A program made the translations under genes and the position numbers. Under the pieces are notes generated by a model. That model ran no database searches. It was not told where the DNA came from and worked only from the letters and a program-made list of their open reading frames with translations. A stretch of DNA of 64,000 nt. Origin: Micromonospora inositola. GTDB lineage: Bacteria > Actinomycetota > Actinomycetes > Mycobacteriales > Micromonosporaceae. Below are positions 1 to 8,956 of the stretch, piece after piece (the stretch's first letter is position 1; each line of letters opens with the position of its first letter). The stretch lies in assembly GCF_900090285.1 (NCBI RefSeq), contig NZ_LT607754.1, positions 3,181,001 to 3,245,000 on the forward strand. The letters are read 5' to 3'.

Positions 1-447
1 GCCCCCTACGACGCGGGCCGGCGCGGGTCGGCCTGGGTCAAGGTGAAGCCCCGGCACACCCTCGACCTGGTGGTGCTGGCGGTGGAGTGGGGGAGCGGGC
101 GGCGGCAGGGCTGGCTCTCCAACCTGCACCTGGGGGCCCGGGATCCGCGCACCGGCGAGTTCGTGATGCTCGGCAAGACGTTCAAGGGGCTCACCGACGA
201 GCTGCTGCGCTGGCAGACCGAGCGGTTCCTCGGCCTGGCGGTGGAGAAGGGCGACTGGGTGGTCCGGGTGCGTCCCGAGCAGGTCGTCGAGATCGCGTTC
301 GACGGGGTGCAGACCAGCAGCCGCTACCCGGGCGGGATGGCGCTGCGGTTCGCCCGCGTGGTGCGCTACCGGGACGACAAGACCGTGGCCGAGGCGGACA
401 CCATCGACGCGGTCCTGGCCATCCACGCCGGTCGGGTCACCGGCTGA
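1..447 (+). CDS. ATP-dependent DNA ligase, C-terminal part (cut by window start)
   Basis: The frame is open from base 1, so the start lies outside the window. The first residues include the ligase motif V (WVKVKP), in which the lysines contact the adenylated nucleotide. The remaining ~135 residues ([13 protein letters not shown], then [33 protein letters not shown]) look like the OB-fold domain of ATP-dependent DNA ligases. The family uses ATP to seal nicks in duplex DNA, usually as an accessory repair ligase beside NAD-dependent LigA. The gene ends 16 bp from the convergent SURF1 gene. Family assignment is strong; the subtype (LigB or LigC/D-like) cannot be decided without the N-terminus. 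Confidence 0.85.
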   Translation, partial: APYDAGRRGSAWVKVKPRHTLDLVVLAVEWGSGRRQGWLSNLHLGARDPRTGEFVMLGKTFKGLTDELLRWQTERFLGLAVEKGDWVVRVRPEQVVEIAFDGVQTSSRYPGGMALRFARVVRYRDDKTVAEADTIDAVLAIHAGRVTG

Positions 448-463
448 GCGGGAGCCCGCCGGG

Positions 464-1288
464 TCAGGCCGACGCGCTCGACGCCGGTTCCGCCGCCCGG
501 TCCACCGGCGGGCGGGGCTTGTCCAGCCCGGCCTCCCGGCGCGCCTCCCGGCGGGCGACCCAGCCGTAGCCGACGAGGCTCATGCCGGCGAAGAGCCACC
601 ACTGCACCACGTAGCCGAAGTTCTGCCAGTTGTTGGTGTGCCCGATCGGCACCGCCTGGAAGGCCGGGTCGGCGGCCGGGGTCTGCTGGTCGAGCAGCAG
701 GTAACCGCCGTGGATCGGGTAGGGCAGTTCCCGGGCGAGCCGGCTGACGCCGATCCGCCGGGTCTCCAGCTTGCCGTCGCGCCGGTCCACCGCGCCGGCG
801 CCGCTCTCGCTGGCCAGCACCCGGCCGGTGACGGTCACCTCGCCGGTGGGCGCGGCCGGCACCTGCGGCTGGGTGGTGGCGCCGGCGCCGGGGGCCGGCG
901 GGATCCAGCCCCGGTCCACCAGCACGGCCGTGCCGTCGGCGAGCACCAGCGGGGTGAGCACCTCGAAGCCGACCGTGTTGTCGACCGTCCGGGCGCGGAC
1001 CAGGACGACGTTCGCCGGGTCGTACCGGCCGGTGGCGGTGGCCCGGGTCCAGGTGAGCCGGTCGGCGGGGGCGGGGCCGGCGGTGCCGGGTCCGCCGGTC
1101 GGGGCGGCCATCGCGTCGCGCAGCGGCGCGGGCGGCATGGTCGCGCCGGCGTCGATCCGCTCGTTGATCGCCGTACGCCCCCGGTAGCGGTCCAGCTGCC
1201 AGTTGCCGAGGAACACCATCAACGCGGCGGCGACCAGGGTCAGCGCGAGACAGCCCAGCCAGCGCGGGGTGAGCAGGAACCGGTACAC
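464..1288 (-). CDS. SURF1 family protein
   Basis: A 274-residue protein with the SURF1 layout: an N-terminal membrane segment (about residues 8-28, ending FLGNWQLDRY), a long extracytoplasmic middle part, and a C-terminal membrane segment (WWLFAGMSLVGYGW, about residues 228-248). SURF1 proteins assist cytochrome c oxidase assembly and haem a insertion; that role is family knowledge, not shown here. The start is a GTG at 1288. It is divergent from cobB across about 170 bp. The C-terminal tail is charged and Ala/Pro-rich. Confidence 0.85.
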   Translation of the reverse strand: MYRFLLTPRWLGCLALTLVAAALMVFLGNWQLDRYRGRTAINERIDAGATMPPAPLRDAMAAPTGGPGTAGPAPADRLTWTRATATGRYDPANVVLVRARTVDNTVGFEVLTPLVLADGTAVLVDRGWIPPAPGAGATTQPQVPAAPTGEVTVTGRVLASESGAGAVDRRDGKLETRRIGVSRLARELPYPIHGGYLLLDQQTPAADPAFQAVPIGHTNNWQNFGYVVQWWLFAGMSLVGYGWVARREARREAGLDKPRPPVDRAAEPASSASA

Positions 1289-1461
1289 GCATCGAGGCTA
1301 CCCGTATGAGCGGGGCCACTGAGCTGCGCGGGCCCGAACCGGCCGGTCGGCGGCCGCCAGCCGTCGGTCCGGCCGGGTATGGTCACGCGGGCGGACCGCG
1401 CGACCGGTCGGCCGCGCACCACCCCCACCACGTGCGTCCCGTCGCCTGCGAGGAGTCGATG

Positions 1462-2838
1462 ATGACCGTCGTGCCGCGCGTCTTGCTGAGCGCGCCCTCC
1501 TCCGGGCACGGCACCAGCGCCCTCTCCCTCGGGCTGCTCGCCGCCGTGGCGGACCGGGGGCTCGACGTGGCCGGCTTCAAGGTCGGGCCGGATCAGGTCG
1601 ACGCGGCGTACCTGGGGCTGGCCGCCGGCCGCCCGGGGCGCAACCTTGACCCCCGGCTGGTCGGCCCGGAGCGGATCGCCCCGCTCTTCGCGCACGGGTC
1701 CGCGGGGGTCGGGCTCGCGGTGGTGCAGGGCACCATGGGGCTCTACGACTCGGTCGCCGGCCGGCCGGAGACCGAGTCCAGCGCAGCGATCGCCGCGGCC
1801 CTGCGCAGCCCGGTCGTGCTGATGGTGGACGTGGCCGCGATGGGGCAGTCGGTGGCCGCCCTCGTGCACGGCTTCCGGGCGTACGACGAGCAGCTCTGGC
1901 TCGGTGGTGTGATCCTCAACCGGGTGGCCTCGCCCCGGCACGAGGCGATGCTCCGCGGGGCCCTCGACGACATCGGCGTGCCGGTCTACGGTGCGCTGCG
2001 CCGGCACGAGTTGCCCCCGGTGCTGCCCGCCCGCCGGCACGGCCTGGTCCCCGCGATCGCGCGGGACGCCGAGGCGGTCCGCGCGGTGCGCCGGCTCGGC
2101 GAGGCGGTGGCCGCGACGGTCGACCTGGACCGGCTGCTGGCGCTGGCCCGCTCGGCGCCGGCGCTGGCCGTCGACCCCTGGTCGCCGGAGCCGGCGGTGG
2201 GGGCGCCGGGCGGAGCGCGCCCGGTGGTCGCGCTGGCCGGTGGCCCGGGGGGCAGCTACAGCCACCCGGAGACGGCCGAGCTGCTCCGCGCCGCCGGCGC
2301 CGAGGTGGTGACGTTCGACCCGCTGCGTGACGAGGCCCTGCCGGCCGGCGCCCGCGCGCTGGTTGTCGGCGGCGGGCTCCCCGAGTCGTACGCGGGCGAG
2401 CTGTCGGCCAACCGTCGGCTCTGCATCGCCGTGGCCGAGCTGGCCCGCACCGGCCGCCCGGTGATCGCCGAGGGGGCCGGCCTGCTCTGGCTGGCCCGGG
2501 AGCTGGACGGGCTGCCGATGTGCGGGGTGCTCGACGCGATCGGCGCGAGCCGGGACGGCATGGTGATCGGCTACCGGGAGGCGACCGCCCCGACGGACAG
2601 CGTGGTGGCCGCCGCCGGCACGGTGGTGGTCGGGCACAAACAGCACAGCGCGGTGCTCACCCCGCGGGCCGGCGAGCGGCCGGCGTGGAGCTGGGACGGC
2701 GGCGCGCCGGAGGGCTTCGTCTGGCGGGTCGTGCACGCCTCGCAGCTCGTCCCGCACTGGGCCGCGTACCCGGAGATCGCCGCCCGGCTGGTGGCCGCCG
2801 CGGCGGTGGAGCCGGCGACCGCCGAGGCCCCGGCGTGA
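1462..2838 (+). CDS. cobB: Cobyrinate a,c-diamide synthase (CbiA/CobB type)
   Basis: An N-terminal P-loop-like amidoligase domain begins PRVLLSAPSSGHGTSALSLG, followed by FKVGPDQVDAAYLGLAAGRP and VVQGTMGLYDS, all typical of CobB/CbiA. The C-terminal half is a class I glutamine amidotransferase-like domain with VVGGGLPESYAGEL and AEGAGLLWLARELDG. The enzyme uses glutamine and ATP to amidate the a and c side chains of (hydrogeno)cobyrinate. Two adjacent ATG codons occur at 1459 and 1462; AGGAG at 1451-1455 is spaced best for 1462. About 458 residues, normal for the family. It belongs with cobC, cobT and cobA further along, although a penicillin-binding protein gene intervenes on the other strand. 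Confidence 0.9.
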   Translation: MTVVPRVLLSAPSSGHGTSALSLGLLAAVADRGLDVAGFKVGPDQVDAAYLGLAAGRPGRNLDPRLVGPERIAPLFAHGSAGVGLAVVQGTMGLYDSVAGRPETESSAAIAAALRSPVVLMVDVAAMGQSVAALVHGFRAYDEQLWLGGVILNRVASPRHEAMLRGALDDIGVPVYGALRRHELPPVLPARRHGLVPAIARDAEAVRAVRRLGEAVAATVDLDRLLALARSAPALAVDPWSPEPAVGAPGGARPVVALAGGPGGSYSHPETAELLRAAGAEVVTFDPLRDEALPAGARALVVGGGLPESYAGELSANRRLCIAVAELARTGRPVIAEGAGLLWLARELDGLPMCGVLDAIGASRDGMVIGYREATAPTDSVVAAAGTVVVGHKQHSAVLTPRAGERPAWSWDGGAPEGFVWRVVHASQLVPHWAAYPEIAARLVAAAAVEPATAEAPA

Positions 2839-2929
2839 TCGGACAGGTGGCCGTGCGCCGCTTCCCGGCGCTGACCGTCGTGGCCGCCGACCTCCGCTGA
2901 CCCGGCCGGCCGGCCGCCGCCGCAGAGTC

Positions 2930-2983
2930 GATCAAGAGGTTTGCGTCGGGAACCGCGGGGATCCGGACGCAAACCTCTTGATC
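2930..2983. terminator. 18-bp perfect inverted repeat between convergent genes
   Basis: Arms at 2930-2947 (GATCAAGAGGTTTGCGTC) and 2966-2983 are exact reverse complements around an 18-base loop. It sits between the converging cobB and penicillin-binding protein genes, so it may stop transcription from both sides. The arms are less GC-rich than the surroundings and there is no U-tract, so a dispersed palindromic repeat is also possible. Confidence 0.55.
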
Positions 2984-3037
2984 AACTAACCCGGGCGCAC
3001 CCCCGGGCGGTCCGGTGGTGGGTGGTCGGCGCGGCGG

Positions 3038-5170
3038 TCAGCCGACGATCTGGTCGGACGGCGGGGTGAACTGGCGGGTCGGCTGGCCCTTGAGCGCGTC
3101 GCGGAGGGTCTCGGCGACCGCGTTCACCGGGATCTGGGACTGGCCGTCACCCACGGCGTTGAACGGATTGTCCGGATCGGCGATGAAGCTCGCTGCCGCC
3201 AGCTCCGGCGTGTACCCGACGAACCAGGCGGACCGGGTGCTGTCTGTGGTACCCGTCTTGCCGGCCACCGGGCGGCCCACCGTGCCCCGGACGCTGTCGG
3301 CGGTCGACCAGCCGCCGCAGCTGCCCTTCGCCGGGGTGTCGCCGGTCGGGCAGCGGGCGGCGTCGGTGGCGGCCCGGGCCGCGTCCGCGCTGACCACCTG
3401 CCGGCAGCGTGGCTTGGCGATTTCCCGCTGCACCCCGCCCGGCGTGGTGTACGTGGCCGGCGTCCCGTCCCGGTTCAGGATCGAGTTCACCGGGATGGCC
3501 TCGCAGTACCGGCCGTCGGCGGCGACCGCCGCGTACGCGTTCGCCATCTCCAGCGGGGTGGCGTCGGAGACGCCCAGGGTGAACGCGCCCCACATTTTCG
3601 CCTTGACCGGGGACGCGTGGTCCCGGTCCACGTCGGTCCGCCAGCGCAGCCCGAGCTGCTCGGCCAGGCGGACCGCCTTGTCCGCGCCCACGTGCTCCTC
3701 CAGCTGCACGAAGTACGTGTTCACGGACTTGCCGAAGCCGGACCACATGGTCTGCCGGCCGGTCATCGCGCCGCTGGCGTTGGACGGGGCCCACCCGTTG
3801 TAGATGGCCGACTGGTAGCGGTACGGCGAGTTGTACGCGGTGGAGAGCGTCATGCCGGAGTTGAGTGCGGCCAGCATCGGGAACATCTTGAACGTCGATC
3901 CGGCCTGGTAGCCCGCGAGGCTGCCGCCGCCGAGCAGCGGCGCGACGGTGTTCGGGTAGTTCGCCTTGATGTTCGGCCCGGCCTCGGGGTTGGAGTTGGG
4001 TCCGTTCTCGCTGAGGTCCAGGGAGTAGTTGCGGTTCACCGCCATCGCCTTGATCCGACCGGTGCCGGGCTCGGCGACCACGATCCCGTTGGCGAACGGG
4101 CTGCCGGTGCTGTCCTTGGCGCCGACGTTCTTCTCGGCCGCCCCCTGGGTCTTCGGGTCGATGGCCAGCACGATCCGGTAGCCGCCCCGGCGCAGTTTGT
4201 CCATCCGTTCCAGCCGGTTCACGCCGAACGCCGGCTGCCCGCTCCACCAGTTCTTCAGGTAGTCGCAGTAGAAGCCCCACGTGGTGTACTTCTTGTCGAT
4301 CGAGGCGCAGTCGTTGGGCGGATTGGTGAGCTTCAGCTGGATCGGCTGGGCCTTCGCCGTCGCGGCGGCGTCCGGGGAGAGGTAGCCGAGCTGGGACATC
4401 CGGTCCAGCACATAGTTGCGCCGGCCGGTGGCGTCCTGCTGGTCCGAGGTGATCGGGTCGTACTCGGACGGGGACTTGACCAGGCCGGCCAGGGTGGCCG
4501 CCTCGACCGGGGTGAGGGTGGCCGGGATCTTGGAGAAGAAGATCTGCGAGGCGGCGTAGATCCCGTACGCCCGGTGGCCGAAGTAGGCCGAGTTGAGGTA
4601 GCGCTCCAGGATCTGCTCCTTGCTCAGCTCTTTCTCCACGTCCAGCGCCATCCGCATTTCCTTGACTTTGCGCAGGCTGGTCTGCTGGGTGGCCTCCTGG
4701 ACCTCCTTCGGGGTGCTGGCGCTGTCCCGCAGAGCCATCCGGACGTACTGCATGGTCAGCGTGGAGGCGCCCTGGGAGACGCCGCCGGAGCGGGCATTGG
4801 ACACGAAGGCGCGGGCCACGCCCTTCGGGTCGACGCCGTGGTGCTGGTAGAAGCGGTTGTCCTCGGCGGCGACGATCGCCTGCTGGATGTTCGGCGACAT
4901 GTCCGAGATCTTCGTGTACTGCCGGTATTCCTCGTAGAACATCGTCAGCACGGTCCTGCCGTCCGGCGCGTACAGGTACGACGTCTCGGCGGGCAGCGCG
5001 GTCCTCAGGATGCTCGTCTTCTGCTCCACTGCGTGCGCGGTGGCCTTGGCGCCGATGCCAGTGACGGCGGCCAACGGGTACGCCACGGCGGCGACCACGA
5101 TGCCGGCGATCAGCCCGGCGCGGAGGAGGGGAAGGGTACGACCAGCGGAGACAAGGGGTCGGTTGCTCAC
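3038..5170 (-). CDS. Class A penicillin-binding protein (transglycosylase/transpeptidase)
   Basis: 710 residues with a single N-terminal membrane anchor (about 16-38). The glycosyltransferase GT51 domain follows, with EDNRFYQHHGVD (catalytic Glu near 103) and GASTLTMQYV (134-143). The transpeptidase domain has all three penicilloyl-serine motifs: STFK at 425-428, SVN at 482-484 and KTG at 638-640. It polymerises and crosslinks peptidoglycan outside the membrane. The length fits PonA-type proteins without a PASTA tail. It starts at ATG 5170 and is divergent from cobC. Confidence 0.93.
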   Translation of the reverse strand: MSNRPLVSAGRTLPLLRAGLIAGIVVAAVAYPLAAVTGIGAKATAHAVEQKTSILRTALPAETSYLYAPDGRTVLTMFYEEYRQYTKISDMSPNIQQAIVAAEDNRFYQHHGVDPKGVARAFVSNARSGGVSQGASTLTMQYVRMALRDSASTPKEVQEATQQTSLRKVKEMRMALDVEKELSKEQILERYLNSAYFGHRAYGIYAASQIFFSKIPATLTPVEAATLAGLVKSPSEYDPITSDQQDATGRRNYVLDRMSQLGYLSPDAAATAKAQPIQLKLTNPPNDCASIDKKYTTWGFYCDYLKNWWSGQPAFGVNRLERMDKLRRGGYRIVLAIDPKTQGAAEKNVGAKDSTGSPFANGIVVAEPGTGRIKAMAVNRNYSLDLSENGPNSNPEAGPNIKANYPNTVAPLLGGGSLAGYQAGSTFKMFPMLAALNSGMTLSTAYNSPYRYQSAIYNGWAPSNASGAMTGRQTMWSGFGKSVNTYFVQLEEHVGADKAVRLAEQLGLRWRTDVDRDHASPVKAKMWGAFTLGVSDATPLEMANAYAAVAADGRYCEAIPVNSILNRDGTPATYTTPGGVQREIAKPRCRQVVSADAARAATDAARCPTGDTPAKGSCGGWSTADSVRGTVGRPVAGKTGTTDSTRSAWFVGYTPELAAASFIADPDNPFNAVGDGQSQIPVNAVAETLRDALKGQPTRQFTPPSDQIVG

Positions 5171-5303
5171 GTGGTCAAGCTATGACATTTCCGATTCGGA
5201 AGTGAGAAGAATTCATAAACGGGCGAGCGGGTGGAGGAGTGGTGACGCGGCCCACGCCGGGATCCGCTGTCCCGCACGGCAGCTTCCCGGCAGGATCGCG
5301 GAC
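5171..5303. promoter_or_regulatory. Divergent promoter region with a 13-bp palindrome
   Basis: This gap between the divergent penicillin-binding protein and cobC genes has a locally A/T-rich core at 5178-5220, unusual for this genome and compatible with two promoters. At 5189-5201 lies a near-perfect palindrome (TTCCGA, T, TCGGAA), a plausible operator. No known regulator motif was recognised. No B12 riboswitch features were seen ahead of cobC. Confidence 0.35.
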
Positions 5304-6407
5304 ATGCACGCTGAGCTGATCGGGACGCCCGGCCTCGGAGAGGCGGGCCCGGCGGCCGGACCCGAGCCGGACCTCGCCCACCACGGCGACGTCGAGGCCA
5401 GCCCCGGTCTGGTCGACCTCGCGGTCAACGTCCGCCGGGCCCCGATGCCGGACTGGCTGGCCGACCCGGTGGTCGCGTCGCTGACCGACCTGGCCGCGTA
5501 CCCGGACCCCGGGCCCGCCCGTGCGGCCGTCGCCGCCCGGCACGGGCGTCCCCCGGAGGAGGTACTCCTCACCGCCGGCGCCGCCGAGGCCTTCGTGCTG
5601 ATCGCCCGGGCGCTGCGCGACGCCCGCTGGCCGGTGGTGGTGCACCCGCAGTTCACCGAGCCGGAGGCCGCGCTGCGGGCCGCCGGGCACGCCGTCGAAC
5701 GGGTGCTGCTCGACCCGGCCGACGGCTTCCGGCTCGACCCGGCCCGGGTGCCCGCCGACGCCGACCTGGTCATGATCGGCAACCCGACCAATCCCACCTC
5801 GGTGCTGCACCCCGCGGCGGCGCTGGCCGAGCTGGCCCGGCCGGGCCGGGTGTTGGTGGTCGACGAGGCCTTCGCCGACACCACGCTCACCCCCGGCGTC
5901 GACGGCGAGCCGGAGTCCCTCGCGGCCCGCCGCGACCTGCCCGGCCTGCTCGTGGTGCGCAGCCTGACCAAGACCTGGGGACTGGCCGGCCTGCGGATCG
6001 GCTACCTGCTCGGCGAGGCCGGGCTGCTCGCCCGCCTCGCCGCCGCCCAGCCGCTCTGGGCGGTCTCCACCCCGGCGCTCGCCGCCGCAACCGCCTGCGC
6101 GTCGCCGACCGCGGTCGCGGCCGAGCGCGCCATCGCCGCGCGGCTCGCCGCCGACCGCGACCACCTGGTGGCCCGCCTGTCCGGCCTGCCCGGCGTACGC
6201 GTCGCGGGCCAGCCGGCCAGCGCCTTCGTGCTGATCCACCGGCCCGGCGCCGACCGGGTCCGCGAACGGCTGCGCGAGCGCGGCTGGGCGGTCCGTCGGG
6301 GCGACAGCTTTCCCGGGCTCGGCCCGGACTGGCTGCGGATCGCGGTGCGCGACCGGGCCACCACCGACGCGTTCACCGAGGTACTGACGGAGATCCTGGA
6401 GGCATGA
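5304..6407 (+). CDS. cobC: PLP-dependent aminotransferase-like cobalamin enzyme CobC
   Basis: A fold-type I PLP protein of 367 residues resembling the CobC/CobD and HisC-like group. It contains GNPTNPTSVLHP, VVDEAFAD and the pyridoxal-binding stretch SLTKTWGLAGLRIGY, whose lysine forms the Schiff base. By family it supplies the aminopropanol(-phosphate) arm of cobalamin by threonine-phosphate decarboxylation; a HisC-like role is the main alternative. Its position directly before cobT favours CobC. ATG 5304 was chosen because coding similarity starts there. The stop overlaps the cobT start (ATGA), so the two are translationally coupled. Confidence 0.8.
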   Translation: MHAELIGTPGLGEAGPAAGPEPDLAHHGDVEASPGLVDLAVNVRRAPMPDWLADPVVASLTDLAAYPDPGPARAAVAARHGRPPEEVLLTAGAAEAFVLIARALRDARWPVVVHPQFTEPEAALRAAGHAVERVLLDPADGFRLDPARVPADADLVMIGNPTNPTSVLHPAAALAELARPGRVLVVDEAFADTTLTPGVDGEPESLAARRDLPGLLVVRSLTKTWGLAGLRIGYLLGEAGLLARLAAAQPLWAVSTPALAAATACASPTAVAAERAIAARLAADRDHLVARLSGLPGVRVAGQPASAFVLIHRPGADRVRERLRERGWAVRRGDSFPGLGPDWLRIAVRDRATTDAFTEVLTEILEA

Positions 6408-7483
6408 TGTTGGAGTCCACCGTCGCGGCGATCGGGCCGCTCGACGAGGCGGCAATGGTCGCCGCCCGCGACCTCCAGGGCCGGCTGACCAAGCCCGCCG
6501 GGTCGCTCGGCGCCCTGGAGCCCCTCTCGGTACGCCTCGCCGGGCTGGCCGGGAGCTGCCCGCCGCCGCTGCCGGAGCCGGCCGCGGTGGCGATCTTCGC
6601 GGGCGACCACGGGGTGCATGCCCAGGGGGTCACCCCCTGGCCGCAGGAGGTCACCGCCCAGATGATCGGCAACTTCCTGGCCGGCGGGGCGGTGGTGAAC
6701 GCGTTCGCCCGGCAGGCCGCCGCCTCGGTGACCGTGGTGGACGTCGGCGTGGCCACCCCGCTGCCGATGGACCCGGCCGCGGTCGCCGGCCCGGCCGGGC
6801 CCCGGCTGGTGGCCGCGAACGTCCGGCCCGGCACCCGGGACATGACGGTCGGCGCCGCGCTCACCCGGGACGAGGCGCGGGCTGCGGTGGAGACCGGCAT
6901 CCGGGTCGCCGGCGGGCTGATCGACGGGGGCGCCGGCATCCTGCTGACCGGGGACATGGGCATCGGCAACACCACGCCGGCCGCCGCGCTGATCGCCGTC
7001 TTCGCCGCTGTCGACCCGGCGGCGGCGACCGGTCGCGGGACCGGGGTGGACGACGAGACGTACCGGCGGAAGGTCGACGTGGTGCGCGGCGCGCTCGACC
7101 GGCACGCGCCCGACCCGGCGGACCCGCTGGGCGTGCTGGCCGCGGTCGGCGGGCTGGAGCACGCCGCGCTGGCGGGGCTGATCCTGGGCGCCGCCGCGCG
7201 CCGGGTCCCGGTGCTGCTGGACGGCGTGATCGCGGTCAGCGCCGCGCTGGCCGCCGCCGCGTTCGCGCCGGACGCCGTCGGGGCGATGGTCGCCGGGCAC
7301 CGCTCCGCTGAGCCGGGGGCCACCGCGGCGCTGCGGCACCTGGGCCTCGATCCGCTGATCGACCTCGGGCTGCGCCTCGGCGAGGGGACCGGCGCGCTGC
7401 TCGCGCTGCCGGTCGTCACCGGCGCGGTCCGGGTGCTGCACGAGGTGGCCACCTTCGACTCCGCGGGAGTGGCCGAGAAGTGA
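6404..7483 (+). CDS. cobT: Nicotinate-nucleotide--dimethylbenzimidazole phosphoribosyltransferase
   Basis: 359 residues with the CobT signatures LTKPAGSLGALE, IFAGDHGVHAQGVTPWPQ, DMGIGNTTPAAA and, near the C-terminus, RLGEGTGALLALP containing the catalytic glutamate. It transfers phosphoribose from nicotinate mononucleotide to dimethylbenzimidazole, making the lower ligand nucleotide of cobalamin. ATGATG at the start gives two candidate Met codons (6404 and 6407); the first overlaps the cobC stop. The cobU and cobS genes often found near cobT are absent here. Confidence 0.93.
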   Translation: MMLESTVAAIGPLDEAAMVAARDLQGRLTKPAGSLGALEPLSVRLAGLAGSCPPPLPEPAAVAIFAGDHGVHAQGVTPWPQEVTAQMIGNFLAGGAVVNAFARQAAASVTVVDVGVATPLPMDPAAVAGPAGPRLVAANVRPGTRDMTVGAALTRDEARAAVETGIRVAGGLIDGGAGILLTGDMGIGNTTPAAALIAVFAAVDPAAATGRGTGVDDETYRRKVDVVRGALDRHAPDPADPLGVLAAVGGLEHAALAGLILGAAARRVPVLLDGVIAVSAALAAAAFAPDAVGAMVAGHRSAEPGATAALRHLGLDPLIDLGLRLGEGTGALLALPVVTGAVRVLHEVATFDSAGVAEK

Positions 7484-7559
7484 GCGAGCGGAGCGAGCGA
7501 GCCACCCGGCTCGGTGGCGCGGCGCCTCGCGCCGCCGCGGAGCGGAGCGAGGCGGCGGC
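7480..7559. repeat. GC-rich intergenic repeat starting in the cobT stop codon
   Basis: The spacer between cobT and cobA begins GTGAGCGAGCGGAGCGAGCG, so the cobT TGA (7481-7483) is part of it. It continues with GCGGAGCGGAGCGAGGCGGC. Similar stop-overlapping GAGCGMAGCGA-type sequences occur at 28017, 28847 and 30899. It codes for nothing recognisable and separates genes that would otherwise be tightly coupled. Confidence 0.5.
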
Positions 7560-8882
7560 GTGAGCGCCAACCCGTACCCCCTCGGCCTGCGGCTCGCGGG
7601 CCGGCGCGTGGTCGTGGTGGGCGGGGGAGCGGTGGCCACCCGGCGGGTGCCCGCTCTGCTCGACGCGGGCGCGGACGTCCTGCTGGTCGCGCCGGAGCTG
7701 ACCCCGGCGCTGCGCGCCCACGTCGACGCGGGCCGGCTGCGCTGGGAGCCGCGCCGGTTCGTCCCGGCCGACCTGGACGGCGCGTGGCTGGTCCAGGTCG
7801 CCGTCGACGACCGGGCGGCCGCCGCCGCGGTCAGCGCCGCCGCCGCCGAGCGCCGGATCTTCTGCGTACGCGCCGACGACCGCGCCGCCGCCACCGCGTG
7901 GACGCCGGCGGTGACCCGGCACGGCCCGGTCACCGTGGCCGTGCTCGGTGGCGGCGACCCACACCGCGCGATGGCCGTCCGGGACGCCGTGCGGGACCTG
8001 CTCAACGTCCGTACCGGCCTGGCATCCGCCGGCGGGACCACGGCCGGCCCGACGGGGAGTCCGGACGCTGTGCCGGCCGCGACCGGTCCGGAAGCGGCCC
8101 CGGGCTCGGGCGGGTGGGGCCCGGGGGCGGCGGAGTCGGCGCGGGGCGGGGGCGCCCCGGGTCGGGTGGCGCTGGTGGGTGCCGGCCCGGGCGACCCGGA
8201 GCTGATCACGGTGAAGGGGTGGCGGCTGCTCACCGAGGCGGAGGTGGTGGTCGCCGACCGTCTCGTGCCCGGGCTGCTCCTCGACGAGCTGCGCCCCGAC
8301 GTCGAGCTGGTCGACGCCTCCAAGATCCCCTACGGCCCGTCCCGCGCCCAGGAGGAGATCAACCGGATCCTGGTCGACCGGGCCCTGGCCGGGAAGTTCG
8401 TGGTCCGGCTCAAGGGCGGTGACCCGTACGTCTTCGGCCGAGGCGGCGAGGAGCTGCTCGCGTGCGCGGAGGCCGGGGTACCGGTGACCGTGGTGCCCGG
8501 GGTGACCAGCGCGATCGCCGTGCCGGCGGTGGCCGGCGTCCCGGTCACCCACCGGGCCGTGGCGCACGAGTTCACCGTCGTCTCCGGGCACGTCGCGCCC
8601 GACTCGCCGGCCTCGCTGGTGCGCTGGGAGGCGCTCGCCGGCCTGCGCGGCACCCTGGTCGTCCTGATGGGTCTGAAGAACCTGCCCGCCATCACCGCCA
8701 CCCTGATCGCGCACGGCAAGGACCCGGCCACGCCCGCCGCCGTCGTCCAGGAGGGCACCACGGGCGCCCAGCGCAGCCTGCGGTCCACGCTGGCAGCGGT
8801 CGCCGCCGACGTGGTCGCCGCGGGCCTCCGCCCGCCCGCCATCGTGGTGATCGGCGACGTGGTGGGCGCGCTCGACGTCTGA
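7560..8882 (+). CDS. cobA: Precorrin-2 dehydrogenase domain fused to uroporphyrinogen-III C-methyltransferase
   Basis: Residues 1-150 form a Rossmann domain (VVVVGGGAVATRRV) like SirC/the N-terminal module of CysG. After a Gly/Ala/Pro-rich linker (about 155-200), residues 200-435 are a SUMT tetrapyrrole methylase: VALVGAGPGDPELITVKG, VRLKGGDPYVFGRGGEE and GVTSAIAVPA. SUMT makes precorrin-2 from uroporphyrinogen III with SAM; the Rossmann domain would oxidise it to sirohydrochlorin with NAD. The product can feed both cobalamin and sirohaem. GTG 7560 is the only start giving the whole Rossmann fold. The domain order is that of CysG, but the N-terminal half appears shorter and may lack ferrochelatase function. 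Confidence 0.88.
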   Translation: MSANPYPLGLRLAGRRVVVVGGGAVATRRVPALLDAGADVLLVAPELTPALRAHVDAGRLRWEPRRFVPADLDGAWLVQVAVDDRAAAAAVSAAAAERRIFCVRADDRAAATAWTPAVTRHGPVTVAVLGGGDPHRAMAVRDAVRDLLNVRTGLASAGGTTAGPTGSPDAVPAATGPEAAPGSGGWGPGAAESARGGGAPGRVALVGAGPGDPELITVKGWRLLTEAEVVVADRLVPGLLLDELRPDVELVDASKIPYGPSRAQEEINRILVDRALAGKFVVRLKGGDPYVFGRGGEELLACAEAGVPVTVVPGVTSAIAVPAVAGVPVTHRAVAHEFTVVSGHVAPDSPASLVRWEALAGLRGTLVVLMGLKNLPAITATLIAHGKDPATPAAVVQEGTTGAQRSLRSTLAAVAADVVAAGLRPPAIVVIGDVVGALDV

Positions 8883-8899
8883 TCGACCCCCACAACGCC

Positions 8900-8938
8900 G
8901 AGGTGGCGGTGTCCTGGTCACCCGGACACCGCCACCTC
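8900..8938. terminator. Bidirectional hairpin terminator
   Basis: 15-bp perfect stem (arms 8900-8914 and 8924-8938, GAGGTGGCGGTGTCC and its complement) with a 9-base loop. It lies between the converging cobA and otsB-GH15 genes. No clear U-tract follows, as is common for actinomycete terminators. Confidence 0.65.
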
Positions 8939-8956
8939 CGCGAAATGGCGCTGGCG

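Noticed and set aside
1306..1458. Possible B12 riboswitch before cobB (a GCCACTG at about 1313)
   Set aside because: The heptamer is at the 5' edge with no adenosylcobalamin aptamer helices around it, and only ~140 bp of leader exist.
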